DNA of 64,000 nt from assembly GCA_964635325.1 (NCBI GenBank), contig CAZWOL010000001.1:1-64000 (forward strand), read 5' to 3'. Shown here one piece after another: positions 52,251 through 60,799 of this stretch; position 1 is the stretch's first letter; each line of letters starts with the position of its first letter. The DNA is from BOG-1112 sp964635325 (GTDB taxonomy: Bacteria; Bdellovibrionota_B; Oligoflexia; Oligoflexales; Bog-1112). Under the pieces are notes generated by a model, which was given only the letters and a program-made list of their open reading frames with translations, was not told the DNA's origin and ran no database searches. The position numbers were made by a program, and so were the translations under genes.

Positions 52251-53024
52251 ATGAGTCAAGTTCCACTTAGCGTGGTTGTTATCACGCTTAACGAAGAAAA
52301 AACATTGGAACGTTGTCTGCAGCACCTCCCCAGTGGAGTCGAGCTTGTTGTTCTTGACTCCGGTAGTACAGACCAAACCGTTTCGATTGCAAAGCGATTT
52401 GGTGCTGTGGTTTATGAGCGATTGTTCGACAATTATGCAGCTCAAAAAAACGCAGCAATCGCTTTTGCATCGCGTGCTTGGATTTTGTCATTGGATGCAG
52501 ATGAAGTACTAACGTTAGAGCTACAAAATTCTATTTTAAAGATTGTTCAAGAAGAGAAGTCTAAAAAATATCTGGCATACACAGTGTCACGCTCTCTTGT
52601 TTATATGGGTCAAAGACTTCGTTTTGGAAAGACTCAAGACCATCCCATCCGTTTATTTCAGAGAGGAAAGACTCAATTTGAGGGGGCTATTCACGAAAAA
52701 TTAATAGTGAATGCGGCAGTTGGGTCTTTAGATGGGGACCTATTGCACTATAGCTATCAAAATTTGGATGATTATTTTGCTCGGTTTAACTCTTATACAA
52801 AAAGAATTGCGCTCAATCATTTTCAAAAAAAGAAATCGGTAGTCTTATTCTTGCATGTGTTGCGCCCTTGGATGGAATTTTTATATCGCTATTTTATCCG
52901 ACTCGGATTCTTGGATGGCATGGCAGGTTATAGTTATGCCCTGATTAGCAGTCTGTATACATTTGTGAAATATGAAAAATTGCGAGAAATTTACCTTCAA
53001 AAGAAATCTAACAATGTCGAATAA
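52251..53024 (+). CDS. Family 2 glycosyltransferase, WaaE/KdtX-like
   Basis: The 257-residue protein has the GT-A start VVVITLNEEKTLERCL, the LDSGSTDQT loop, and the DxD-like LSLDADEVL, and matches the WaaE (KdtX) family that adds a glucose to the LPS inner core. The later KTQDHPIRLFQRGK and FEGAIHEKL segments fit the same family. AGGTG lies upstream of the ATG. It overlaps the next glycosyltransferase by 11 bases. LPS core assembly is the likely role, by family. Confidence 0.82.
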   Translation: MSQVPLSVVVITLNEEKTLERCLQHLPSGVELVVLDSGSTDQTVSIAKRFGAVVYERLFDNYAAQKNAAIAFASRAWILSLDADEVLTLELQNSILKIVQEEKSKKYLAYTVSRSLVYMGQRLRFGKTQDHPIRLFQRGKTQFEGAIHEKLIVNAAVGSLDGDLLHYSYQNLDDYFARFNSYTKRIALNHFQKKKSVVLFLHVLRPWMEFLYRYFIRLGFLDGMAGYSYALISSLYTFVKYEKLREIYLQKKSNNVE

Positions 53025-54081
53025 AGTTGTCTGGCATTTGCTATCGAATCGTTGGAATAGTGCTATAACCGAATACGCTTTGAGCGCTGCTCGAGCATTG
53101 CAAACAGTGGGGCATCACTCAATATTTACAGCCTTGGAGGGAAGCCCAGGTGAGAGACGCGCTCAGTCTATGGGTCTGCAAGTAGAATCGATTCCTGGTT
53201 TTGCTTTCAATCAGTTGTGGAAACTTCGATGCAAAGCAAAAGAGATTCGACCAGACTGCATTATTCATTATGGTGGACCAGAAACTTTTATAGGGAAGCT
53301 TTTGCCAGTAAGACGTCAGGTTCGTTTTTTTGGACAAGATTTGCGATCCTCTATTTTTGATGGTTCTGGATTTTTCTCAGCATACTCACACATTGAAAGA
53401 TTTATAGTTCCCAATTCTAATTTAGAAAAATCAGTACAAAAAATTGCGCAAAAGAAGCCCGTCAAACGCATACTCTTGGGCTTGGACATTCCGGAATTGA
53501 AAATAGATAAAAGTGAGACAAAAAGTCACGATCTTATGATTTTAGGTCGCTTAGACCCTGTCAAGGGGCACGCGAATTTTTTGAGTATCTTTGCGAAAGT
53601 TTGTCAGATTTGGCCCAAAGATATGAATCTGCCAACTCTTCATATTGTTGGACAGGAAGCGAATCTGTCTTTTGCTGAGTTGAAAGAGTTGATTTCATTG
53701 AATGGTCTCGAATTAGGGATTCACGTTTTCTTAACAGGGGAGCGTATAGTAGGTCTTCCTCATTTGATGCAAGCAACAAACATCGGTGTTATTTCTAGTG
53801 TTGGCTCCGAACACATCTGTCGAGTGGCAGAGGAGTTTTTGCTTTGTGGCACACCAGTGTTGGTTTCCGGAGCTGGGGCTACGGAGGAGGTTCTTTTCCC
53901 AGGAGCTGGAGAGAGTTACAGTGGGTTATCGAATGAATCGGCTGCACAGCAACTCATACAGATGATTTTAGAAGCACGTACAGAAAGTGTATTGAAACGT
54001 GGTGAGCGTACACAGGAAGCTGGTGAAAGGTTTTCATTAAAGCGAATGGGACGAGATTTAGATGCTTATCTGTTTCAATAG
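53014..54081 (+). CDS. Family 4 glycosyltransferase, likely LPS core
   Basis: The 355-residue protein has a GT-B fold: the N-terminal domain starts with VVWHLLSNRWNSAITEYAL and the C-terminal domain shows LMILGRLDPVKGH and the sugar-nucleotide region SSVGSEHICRVAEEFLLCGTP. This fits GT4 enzymes. The ATG at 53014 overlaps the upstream glycosyltransferase gene by 11 bases, so the pair is probably co-translated and works on one glycan. The acceptor is unknown. Confidence 0.78.
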   Translation: MSNKVVWHLLSNRWNSAITEYALSAARALQTVGHHSIFTALEGSPGERRAQSMGLQVESIPGFAFNQLWKLRCKAKEIRPDCIIHYGGPETFIGKLLPVRRQVRFFGQDLRSSIFDGSGFFSAYSHIERFIVPNSNLEKSVQKIAQKKPVKRILLGLDIPELKIDKSETKSHDLMILGRLDPVKGHANFLSIFAKVCQIWPKDMNLPTLHIVGQEANLSFAELKELISLNGLELGIHVFLTGERIVGLPHLMQATNIGVISSVGSEHICRVAEEFLLCGTPVLVSGAGATEEVLFPGAGESYSGLSNESAAQQLIQMILEARTESVLKRGERTQEAGERFSLKRMGRDLDAYLFQ

Positions 54082-54103
54082 GTGTTTGATTAGATTTTTC
54101 AAA

Positions 54104-54688
54104 TTAAAGAAACGGTGATTTTATCTTCAGGCGCGCACGAAATTTTCGAATCCATATGTAGATTCTATCGTATTGAAATAACATTGCTGTCCCTAGGGCC
54201 CCAAGCACAAGAGATAGTACAGGCGCTCCAACGGGGCCTAAGTGAGAATATATTTTTTCATTTAACCAGAGCCCAAGTTGCCCAACAGTTGAAATGGAAA
54301 ACCCAGAAATTTCAACCGTTGCTAGATATTTGAAAAAGAAATATGCAACACATACATAAACTATCAGAGGGCTTATAAAGAAGACAAAGAATGTATACCG
54401 TGTGAGTCGTAAACTAAAGTTTCCGATGACTGCTAATATGCCGGGTACAGGAAGTAGAAAAGCTCCGATACCAAACGTATAGAGAACAAATGCACTGATG
54501 CTGGCGCCTAAGCTGCCAATAATGTTGGTCACGGGAAGAGGTGGAAAGCTAGCAGAATTGAGAAATGGGTCGCGTGGGTTGTAGCTCATTAAAGCAAGGA
54601 TGTAGAAGAGAATTGCGATCGAAAATAAAATGAAGAACAAATCTTTCAAATGACGAAATTCTGGCGGCTGAAGCGTTCTGCTTTTCAT
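54104..54688 (-). CDS. Stand-alone FtsK-type four-helix membrane domain
   Basis: The 194-residue protein resembles the N-terminal 4TM region of the DNA translocase FtsK: LALMSYNPRDP near residue 32, NIIGSLGASISAFVLYTFGIGAFLLPV and three further hydrophobic segments. The linker and the RecA-like motor are missing, and the region downstream codes for a convergent glycosyltransferase, so this is not a simple truncation with a visible remnant. GGAG lies six bases before the ATG. It may act as a divisome membrane part, which is inference. Confidence 0.6.
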   Translation of the reverse strand: MKSRTLQPPEFRHLKDLFFILFSIAILFYILALMSYNPRDPFLNSASFPPLPVTNIIGSLGASISAFVLYTFGIGAFLLPVPGILAVIGNFSLRLTRYTFFVFFISPLIVYVCVAYFFFKYLATVEISGFSISTVGQLGLWLNEKIYSHLGPVGAPVLSLVLGALGTAMLFQYDRIYIWIRKFRARLKIKSPFL

Positions 54689-54814
54689 AAAGTTCTCCGA
54701 ACGAAGGTGCCTGCCTTATGATTCTAACATTAGGCGCAACTTTTTGGAGATTCAGAGGCTTTTTGTATAAATTTTGAACTGTATGGATTTGTGTAGAAGG
54801 TATTTAAGAGTGCG

Positions 54815-54904
54815 TGGCGGAGAGAGTGGGATTTGAACCCACGGAGCAGTTACCCACTCGCCGCCTTAGCAAGGCGGTGCTTTCGACCACTCAGCCATCT
54901 CTCC
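54815..54904 (-). tRNA. tRNA-Ser (anticodon GCT)
   Basis: On the minus strand the acceptor stem GGAGAGA/TCTCTCC, the D-arm GCTGAGTGGT, the anticodon stem CCGCC/GGCGG with loop TTGCTAA, a long variable arm and the GTTCAAATC T-loop fold as a class II tRNA. The discriminator is G and CCA is encoded. It reads AGC and AGU codons. Confidence 0.95.
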
Positions 54905-54928
54905 AGATGACGCAAACTCTATATTTTA

Positions 54929-55018
54929 TGGCGGAGAGAGAGGGATTCGAACCCCCGGTAGGTTTTACCCCACAACGGTTTTCAAGACCGCCGCCTTCAA
55001 CCGCTCGGCCATCTCTCC
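54929..55018 (-). tRNA. tRNA-Ser (anticodon TGA)
   Basis: On the minus strand the same acceptor stem as its neighbour is followed by D-arm GCCGAGCGGT, anticodon loop CTTGAAA between CGGT/ACCG pairs, a long variable arm, and T-loop GTTCGAATC. CCA is encoded. It reads UCA. It lies 24 bases from the other serine tRNA, probably in one transcript. Confidence 0.95.
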
Positions 55019-55057
55019 TTTGCTTCATTCAATAGAAGCGATCGGATGCTAAAATTC

Positions 55058-55645
55058 CTATGGCCTAAAGTCAAGACCTCTTTGTGCTAAGTCGTCGCGC
55101 GAAGAATCTACAGCGGAAACGCTAGAGTTTGGGATACTTTGCGGAATGCTCTTTAGGTTCAGCATGGATCCTAAATTCGTCAAAATGCGTTCGACTTCGG
55201 AGTTATTGCTCGGAGCCGGCATCCAAAAGGATTGTGCATGTGCTGAGCCTTCTTTGGATAGAATTTCGACATTGTTTCGCAATGCAAGGGTCGATTCCTC
55301 ATTTGAAAGACTGCGTAGATGTAAAGAGATGCGATTGCGGTAGATATCAGATTGTAGATAGTAGGAGTCCCATTCTGTGCTGATGATTCCAAGTTCTTTA
55401 TTTGCAAGAGAGAAATTATAATTTTGGATGAGAATCGGAATGAGAGCATCCCAAATTAAAACAGCATTTGTAGGAACTTTGTACAAGTTTGGGGCAATTT
55501 GTTGAATTTGCTTTTCGCGCGCAATGGCAGGGCTATTTTCGATGGTGTTCGTTTGATATTTTCTAAGATTATCTAAGGGAAGAGCGCAGGCCGAAGTCAG
55601 CAACACAAAAAAGATTCCACAGGTCGTATATTGGCCTCTCTGCAT
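55058..55645 (-). CDS. Lipoprotein of unknown function, BamC/DUF3576-like
   Basis: The 195-residue protein has a lipoprotein signal peptide with lipobox LTSAC (Cys19). After a linker, residues 60-130 form a compact domain (VLIWDALIPILIQNYNFSLANK, then IISTEWDSYYL and a strand with RISLHLRSL) that resembles the helix-grip folds of BamC and DUF3576 proteins. The C-terminus is Ser/Pro-rich. If so it would be an accessory factor at the outer membrane, which is inference. It follows mdh by 72 bases on the same strand. Confidence 0.6.
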   Translation of the reverse strand: MQRGQYTTCGIFFVLLTSACALPLDNLRKYQTNTIENSPAIAREKQIQQIAPNLYKVPTNAVLIWDALIPILIQNYNFSLANKELGIISTEWDSYYLQSDIYRNRISLHLRSLSNEESTLALRNNVEILSKEGSAHAQSFWMPAPSNNSEVERILTNLGSMLNLKSIPQSIPNSSVSAVDSSRDDLAQRGLDFRP

Positions 55646-55717
55646 CTGTCTGCTCGTCTCTTAGTTTTATGTAAGATAAGTATAGATGAATCAGACAGTT
55701 GTGGTCAAGCGCACCAC

Positions 55718-56695
55718 CTAGCGTAACAAATCTTGAATGACTTCACGTTCTTTGAGTAACTCATCGGTCGAAATTTTAATTTTTTCTTTAGCGAATGCTG
55801 AAAGTTTTATACCAGCTTCAATTTCATAGTCTCCCTTACCTTTGGAGCGTACTGGATATGAGAAAATAATTCCTTTTGGAATATCGTAGTGTGAGCCGTC
55901 GGAAAGCACTGCACATGAAAATACATTTCCAGCAGTATTGAGATTTTTTATGTGATCGATACAGGCAGAGCCAGCAGAGGCTGCAGAGGATTTTCCACGA
56001 GCGCTAATGATTTGCGCTCCTCTTTGTTGAACTTTTTTGATGAATTCTGTTTGCAACCATTCTTTATCACGAATTGTATCAGTTAGTGGTTTTTTTCCTA
56101 AGAAGGAGTTCTCGTAGTCTGGATACATTGTGCTACTGTGGTTGCCCCAAATCATCATGTGTTTAACTTCACCAACTTCAACTCCTGCTTTTTGTGCTAC
56201 AGCTGCGCGTGCTCTGTTTTCATCAAGCGCAGTCATAGCTGTGAAATTGCGTGCAGGAATGTCACGTGCATTATGAAGAGCGATGAGACAGTTGGTGTTG
56301 CATGGGTTGCCGACTACAACCACGCGGACGTTCTTGTCAGCACGGTTGAGACCTTTGCCTTGAGCTACAAAAATAGGACCGTTTTCTCGGATTAGGTCGC
56401 TTCTTTCCATGCCTGGACCTCGGGGTTGCGCTCCTACAAGCAATGCCCAGTTGGTTCCGTCAAAGGCTTTGTCGGCTTCGCTGAAGCAATCAATCCCAGC
56501 AAGAGAATCAAATGCGCAGTCTTCAAGCTCCATGGCAATTCCTTCAGCGGCTTTAACCATTGAGGGAAGTTCTAAGAGATTGAGATGTACTCGGTAGTCC
56601 TTTCCAAAAGCCTCACCCGAAGCGAGTCTAAATAGAAGACTATAACCGATTTGACCAGCAGCTCCGGTGACCGTGACACGAATTACCTTTTTCAT
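55718..56695 (-). CDS. mdh: Malate dehydrogenase
   Basis: Mdh oxidises malate to oxaloacetate with NAD. The 325-residue protein begins with VTVTGAAGQIGYSLLFRLASG, typical of the type shared with eukaryotic cytosolic MDH, and has the catalytic Arg/Asp/His set (GMERSDL, TALDENRA, WGNHSSTMYPD). AAGGAG lies about nine bases before the ATG at 56695; the longer frame upstream is not family-like. A short hairpin (CTCTAA/TTAGAG, 56738-56754) lies in its leader. Confidence 0.95.
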   Translation of the reverse strand: MKKVIRVTVTGAAGQIGYSLLFRLASGEAFGKDYRVHLNLLELPSMVKAAEGIAMELEDCAFDSLAGIDCFSEADKAFDGTNWALLVGAQPRGPGMERSDLIRENGPIFVAQGKGLNRADKNVRVVVVGNPCNTNCLIALHNARDIPARNFTAMTALDENRARAAVAQKAGVEVGEVKHMMIWGNHSSTMYPDYENSFLGKKPLTDTIRDKEWLQTEFIKKVQQRGAQIISARGKSSAASAGSACIDHIKNLNTAGNVFSCAVLSDGSHYDIPKGIIFSYPVRSKGKGDYEIEAGIKLSAFAKEKIKISTDELLKEREVIQDLLR

Positions 56696-56923
56696 CGAGC
56701 GTAACTCCTTTAAGGAATAGTGGTAGGACACATTATTCTCTAACATTATTAGAGTGTTAAAGATATATTTTTGAACGGCAGTGCACTTATTCGCGTGTTG
56801 TTGATTAGGTTCAGTCAACTACATATTATACGAGGTCCTTCAAGAATATAAAACGCGTTGCAAACCTAGAGCTTTCAAACTATCTATGTCCTGACGTTTC
56901 ACCTTCCTTCCTCGAGTTTTTGT
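56696..56923. promoter_or_regulatory. Divergent promoter region for mdh and the exonuclease-like gene
   Basis: Rightward, TTGATT and TATTAT are 17 bases apart, and TTGCAA and TATCTA a little further on are also 17 apart; either could serve the gene at 56924. Leftward, TTCAAA and TAATAA are 18 apart ahead of mdh. None is a strong consensus. No small gene is seen in the gap. Confidence 0.35.
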
Positions 56924-57907
56924 TTGAGCAAAAAGGTTATAAAAATCTCGTCGACAGAAGATGGCCTGTTTCTTAACGACTTCATTTTGAGTTTTGATTC
57001 CTGTCAAAGCGAGTTTCTATCCTTTCTGTCCTCGGCGTTGAATCCATTTCTAGATATTTCCGCACGAATTTTTACCACGGAAGAAACCATGCGTATTTTG
57101 GGTGCATTCAATCGCAAACCAAATGCGCTTATTTGTCAATATAATAGGGCATTCAGTCTTGGTAAGTTGAAAATAGAGTTGCTGCCTTCGGGGGGGGTCT
57201 TAGGGGGGGCTTCCCTATTTGTAGAAATGGATGGAAACACGTTACTCTATGCGCCTCTACTGCGTACGAAGGGGTTTATTAGTTTGCGTTCGATGCAGCT
57301 TCGTCAAGCTCAAGTCTTGCTCATTAAGGCTTCGCATCCAGTACACATGTCTACAAAAGGGCGCCGCAAAAATGAAGTCGAACGACTCCTCCAGCAAGTT
57401 GAGATAGATATTCAGAAAGGTCGATGGCCGGTGCTTATCTGCCCACCTGTGGGTACGGCACAGGAAGTGTCATTTTTGCTGTCTGAGCGGGGTATTCCCG
57501 TTTCTGTGCATCCTTCAATTGGCAAGGTTCATAAAGTTTATGAAGCTTTTGGAAGCCATGTCGGAGCTTTTCATGTTAAACGCCAAGCTGGCGATGATGC
57601 TTCTGTACTGCTTCTCCCACAATCTCCGTATTTGCGAAATGCCCGTAGTCTATGTCTGCAGCGCCCAACCTATCTCGTACAAAAAGATTTTGTTGACTAT
57701 AGCAACCGTTATCCTGACGTTGAAGATCGTTTTTATCTGAACATTCACGCAGACATAGAGGATATTAAGACGCTTATCTTGCCGGAGGTGCGGCCAAAGC
57801 GGGTAGTGCTCTTTGGGCCCTACAGCAAAGCCTACGCTGACGAACTTAAGGGTTTTGTTCAGAATGTAAGCACAATCTTTCAAAATAATCAGCCGCCACT
57901 TTTTTGA
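56924..57907 (+). CDS. Degenerate metallo-beta-lactamase-fold, exonuclease-like protein
   Basis: The 327-residue protein aligns by eye with ligase-associated or CPSF-type DNA/RNA exonucleases: TTEETMRIL, LPSGGVLGGASLFVEMDGNTLLYAP, a LLIKASHPVH strand, and VHPSIGKVHKVYEAFG. The metal-binding residues are lost: no HxHxDH exists, the usual GHVLGSA His is Gly, and the YTGD Asp is missing. It is therefore probably inactive as a nuclease. Two runs, G8 and G7, at 57190-57209 encode the GG pairs. The TTG at 56924 is poorly supported. A tRNA-Arg follows. Confidence 0.5.
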   Translation: MSKKVIKISSTEDGLFLNDFILSFDSCQSEFLSFLSSALNPFLDISARIFTTEETMRILGAFNRKPNALICQYNRAFSLGKLKIELLPSGGVLGGASLFVEMDGNTLLYAPLLRTKGFISLRSMQLRQAQVLLIKASHPVHMSTKGRRKNEVERLLQQVEIDIQKGRWPVLICPPVGTAQEVSFLLSERGIPVSVHPSIGKVHKVYEAFGSHVGAFHVKRQAGDDASVLLLPQSPYLRNARSLCLQRPTYLVQKDFVDYSNRYPDVEDRFYLNIHADIEDIKTLILPEVRPKRVVLFGPYSKAYADELKGFVQNVSTIFQNNQPPLF

Positions 57908-58004
57908 AAGAGCTTCTGGAAGGACGCCGCCCAGGAAGGCATTGACAGGTTCGAAGTCTTCCATTAACTTCAGGGCCACTCAGGATGCCAATCCTGCTCT
58001 AAAC

Positions 58005-58081
58005 GCGCCCGTAGTTCAGTTGGATAGAATGCCAGACTACGAATCTGGAGGTCGGAGGTTCGACTCCTTCCGGGCGCGCCA
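58005..58081 (+). tRNA. tRNA-Arg (anticodon ACG)
   Basis: The acceptor stem GCGCCCG/CGGGCGC, D-arm, anticodon stem CCAGA/TCTGG with loop CTACGAA, and T-loop GTTCGACTC fold as a standard tRNA. CCA is encoded. The wobble A is presumably converted to inosine, so it reads CGU, CGC and CGA. Confidence 0.96.
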
Positions 58082-58161
58082 TTTTTCTTAGTGATCTCAA
58101 CAGCACAATAGAATAGTTATCGATTTCAATCGAAATGGTTTCATTTCTAGTGGGTATCTCT

Positions 58162-58827
58162 ATGCAAAATCAATATGAGTTAGAGCAAATCGATCCTAAC
58201 GTTCTCTTTGATATGACCAAAATAGCCCGAGAAAGGACCTGGCAAGCGGTTCGGGATATAAGTAGTTTCATGCGACCTGGAATGACCGAGAAAGCTGCGA
58301 TCAAACAAGCGAATGCCTATTTTGCTGATCATGGTGTGCGTAAGTTTTGGCACAAAACACACATACGTTTTGGACGCTCAACCGTTCTCAGTTTCGATGA
58401 TCCCTATCATGACGAGGTTGTCTTGCAAGACAACGATATTTTTTTCCTCGATATCGGTCCTATTTGGAATGGTGTTGAAGGCGACTGTGGTGAAACCTTC
58501 GTTATGGGAGAAAATGCAAAATTTACAAAGATTCGTAACGACCTCAAATCGATCTTTGATCAGACACGCGAATTGTGGAAACGTGAAGGATCAACAGGAT
58601 TGCATCTCTATCAATATGCAGAGGAGCTCACTAAAAAAATGGGTTATCTCTTGCATCCTTCGTACGTCAAGGGTCACAGACTCTCTGAATTTTCACATTT
58701 CAATTATACAAAACTAGGCACCGGTGATTTAGATTTTTGTCCATCTCCGGAACGATGGGTACTGGAGTTTCAAATTTGCGATCCATCCATGCAATTTGGT
58801 GCATTCTATGAAGATTTGTTGGATTGA
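58162..58827 (+). CDS. M24-family metallopeptidase-like protein
   Basis: The 221-residue protein has the pita-bread fold of methionine aminopeptidase and creatinase relatives. The five metal ligands are visible: two Asp in FLDIGPIWNGVEGDCGET, a His in KGHRLSEF, and two Glu in WVLEFQI and FYEDLL. Homologues include short Xaa-Pro or creatinase-like proteins of unknown substrate. It is small and lacks the N-terminal creatinase domain. The ATG at 58162 is chosen (GTGGG about seven bases upstream); the frame is open from 58135. It converges with tsaE. Confidence 0.75.
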   Translation: MQNQYELEQIDPNVLFDMTKIARERTWQAVRDISSFMRPGMTEKAAIKQANAYFADHGVRKFWHKTHIRFGRSTVLSFDDPYHDEVVLQDNDIFFLDIGPIWNGVEGDCGETFVMGENAKFTKIRNDLKSIFDQTRELWKREGSTGLHLYQYAEELTKKMGYLLHPSYVKGHRLSEFSHFNYTKLGTGDLDFCPSPERWVLEFQICDPSMQFGAFYEDLLD

Positions 58828-58835
58828 TTTGAAGC

Positions 58836-59297
58836 TTAGGAATTTATCTTCAACAGTTGGTAACTTCGCGTTTGAAGGTCGATGCTCTTTTCAATTTTGA
58901 GTATATGGGTAGGGACGATTTCGAGTCTGCCCGTTAGGTTTTGAGGCCATTCAACCAAGAGACCATCATAGTCCAGTTCATGGACAAGATCCGACATCAC
59001 TAAGCTATCGTCTCCTAATCTATATAGATCGATATGAGCGTATGTTTTAGAGCCGATGGTGTAGTCAGAAAGATAAGTGAAGGTTGGAGACCGTACGGGT
59101 ATCTCAGCTCCTAAGCCGAGTGAACGCAAAATAAAACCAGCAAGGGTGGTTTTGCCGGCCCCCATATCACCCTCCATCCAGAGGCAAAAGAAAGGTGCTT
59201 TGGACAGCTCTTGGGCTATGTTTTGAGCCAAAGAAGGAACTTCAACCATGCTAGCGTTTGTTATGTGCCATAGGCTCTGTTGTGATATCGGATGCAA
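58836..59297 (-). CDS. tsaE: tRNA threonylcarbamoyladenosine biosynthesis ATPase TsaE
   Basis: TsaE is the ATPase that recycles the TsaBD complex in making t6A at position 37 of ANN-reading tRNAs. The 153-residue protein has the P-loop GDMGAGKTT at 43-51, the SPTFTYLSDY motif and YAHIDLYRL, with the C-terminal VEWPQN segment, all conserved. The TTG at 59297 has GGAG five bases upstream and lies ten bases after glmM. It closes the ftsH-cdaA-ybbR-glmM operon. Confidence 0.92.
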   Translation of the reverse strand: MHPISQQSLWHITNASMVEVPSLAQNIAQELSKAPFFCLWMEGDMGAGKTTLAGFILRSLGLGAEIPVRSPTFTYLSDYTIGSKTYAHIDLYRLGDDSLVMSDLVHELDYDGLLVEWPQNLTGRLEIVPTHILKIEKSIDLQTRSYQLLKINS

Positions 59298-59307
59298 AGG
59301 ATCTCCG

Positions 59308-60720
59308 CTAGGTACCTAAGGTTTTGTAGTAGTGTTTAAAGCTCTGTTTGGCCATCTCAGCGAGTTCATTCACCATCATCTGAATACTGTCACTTTGACC
59401 GCCTTCGATCATAATGCGAGCTTTCAATTCCGTTCCTGAGTAACGGAAAAGTACCCTACCTTCATTGCCAAGTTTTCTTTGTACTAAGTGTATCTGCTCA
59501 GATAGCTCAGGTAGATAGTCGAGGGGGATTCTGTCAGGAATATCGATGTTCTTCAAGGCCTGAGGAAATTTTTGGAGAATGTTTTTTAGTTCACTAACGC
59601 GTTTTTGTTTTTCGACAACAATCTCAAGGAGTTTGAGAGCTGCTAAAATACCATCGCCAGTGGTCGAGATGTCTCCAAAAATGATGTGACCTGACTGCTC
59701 ACCACCCAAGACGTATTTGCCTTTGCGCATTTCCTCCATAACATAGCGATCTCCTACCTGAGTGCGTAGAAGATTGATGCCCATTCTCTTGAGTGCAACT
59801 TCTAAACCCAAGTTCGACATAATAGTGGAAACGACTGCTTTGTCATAAAGCCGATTTTTTTCCAAATAACTTTTTGCAAAAATTGCAAGCAATTCGTCGC
59901 CATCAAGAATAGCACCCGTTTCATCGACAATCACAAGACGGTCAGCATCTCCATCCAATGCAATACCTAGGTGGGCATTATGAGCAATGACTTGTTGCTG
60001 TAGTTTTTCAGGATGAAGTGCACCATACCCTTCGTTGATATTGGTTCCGTCTGGAGATACTCCAATGCTGATCACATCTGCTCCGAGTTCTTCAAACACT
60101 TTAGGAGCAACTTTATATCCAGCACCGTGCGCACAATCGACGACGAGTTTGATACCTTCTAGCGAGAGATGCTTAGGAAACTGTTCTTTGAGAAATACAG
60201 CATATTGCCCTACACTATCATCGATGCGAGCTGTTGTTCCTATTGCTTTTCCAGTAGGAGCTGCAAAAGTACTCAGATCAGAGAAGATGAGATCTTCAAT
60301 CTCTTGTTCAGCACTGTCTGGTAGTTTGTAACCATCCGCAGCAAAGATTTTAAATCCATTGTCATAGAACGGATTATGGGAAGCCGAAATTACAATCCCT
60401 GCATTGGCACGCATTCCACGCGTAAGATAGGCAATCCCTGGAGTTGGAAGTGGTCCTACAAAATATGTATCCACTCCTGTACTGCAAATTCCTGACGAAA
60501 GAGCTTGTTCTAGCATGTAACCACTGCGACGAGTGTCTTTGCCGATAAGCACTCTTGGGTTTGGATAATGATTTTTAAAGTAGCGTCCTACAGCTTGCCC
60601 AAGTCGAAGGACCACATCTGGAGAGATAGGATAAGCGTTTGCATGCCCCCTAATACCGTCGGTACCGAATAGACGAATGCGTTTGTGAGGAAAAAAGTCG
60701 TGTGAAAGATTTTTTTGCAT
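59308..60720 (-). CDS. glmM: Phosphoglucosamine mutase
   Basis: GlmM converts glucosamine-6-phosphate to glucosamine-1-phosphate on the way to UDP-GlcNAc. The 470-residue protein starts with FGTDGIRG, has the phosphoserine motif SASHNP (Ser114), the metal loop DGDADR and the sugar-binding GEQSGHI, with a C-terminal RYSGTE phosphate loop. ATG 60720 is chosen; an ATG six codons earlier with AGGA nine bases upstream is the alternative. Its placement after ybbR is the widespread cdaA-cdaR-glmM order. Confidence 0.95.
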   Translation of the reverse strand: MQKNLSHDFFPHKRIRLFGTDGIRGHANAYPISPDVVLRLGQAVGRYFKNHYPNPRVLIGKDTRRSGYMLEQALSSGICSTGVDTYFVGPLPTPGIAYLTRGMRANAGIVISASHNPFYDNGFKIFAADGYKLPDSAEQEIEDLIFSDLSTFAAPTGKAIGTTARIDDSVGQYAVFLKEQFPKHLSLEGIKLVVDCAHGAGYKVAPKVFEELGADVISIGVSPDGTNINEGYGALHPEKLQQQVIAHNAHLGIALDGDADRLVIVDETGAILDGDELLAIFAKSYLEKNRLYDKAVVSTIMSNLGLEVALKRMGINLLRTQVGDRYVMEEMRKGKYVLGGEQSGHIIFGDISTTGDGILAALKLLEIVVEKQKRVSELKNILQKFPQALKNIDIPDRIPLDYLPELSEQIHLVQRKLGNEGRVLFRYSGTELKARIMIEGGQSDSIQMMVNELAEMAKQSFKHYYKTLGT

Positions 60721-60799
60721 TAGAAAATCTTCTCCCATGAAAGACGGTCCTAGAAACAATATCGAGACTTCACATTAGAAAGCCAGAATACGGTAGAGG

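Noticed and set aside
54104..54688. Pseudogene fragment of full FtsK
   Set aside because: The frame is intact with good start signals and no motor remnant lies downstream on that strand.
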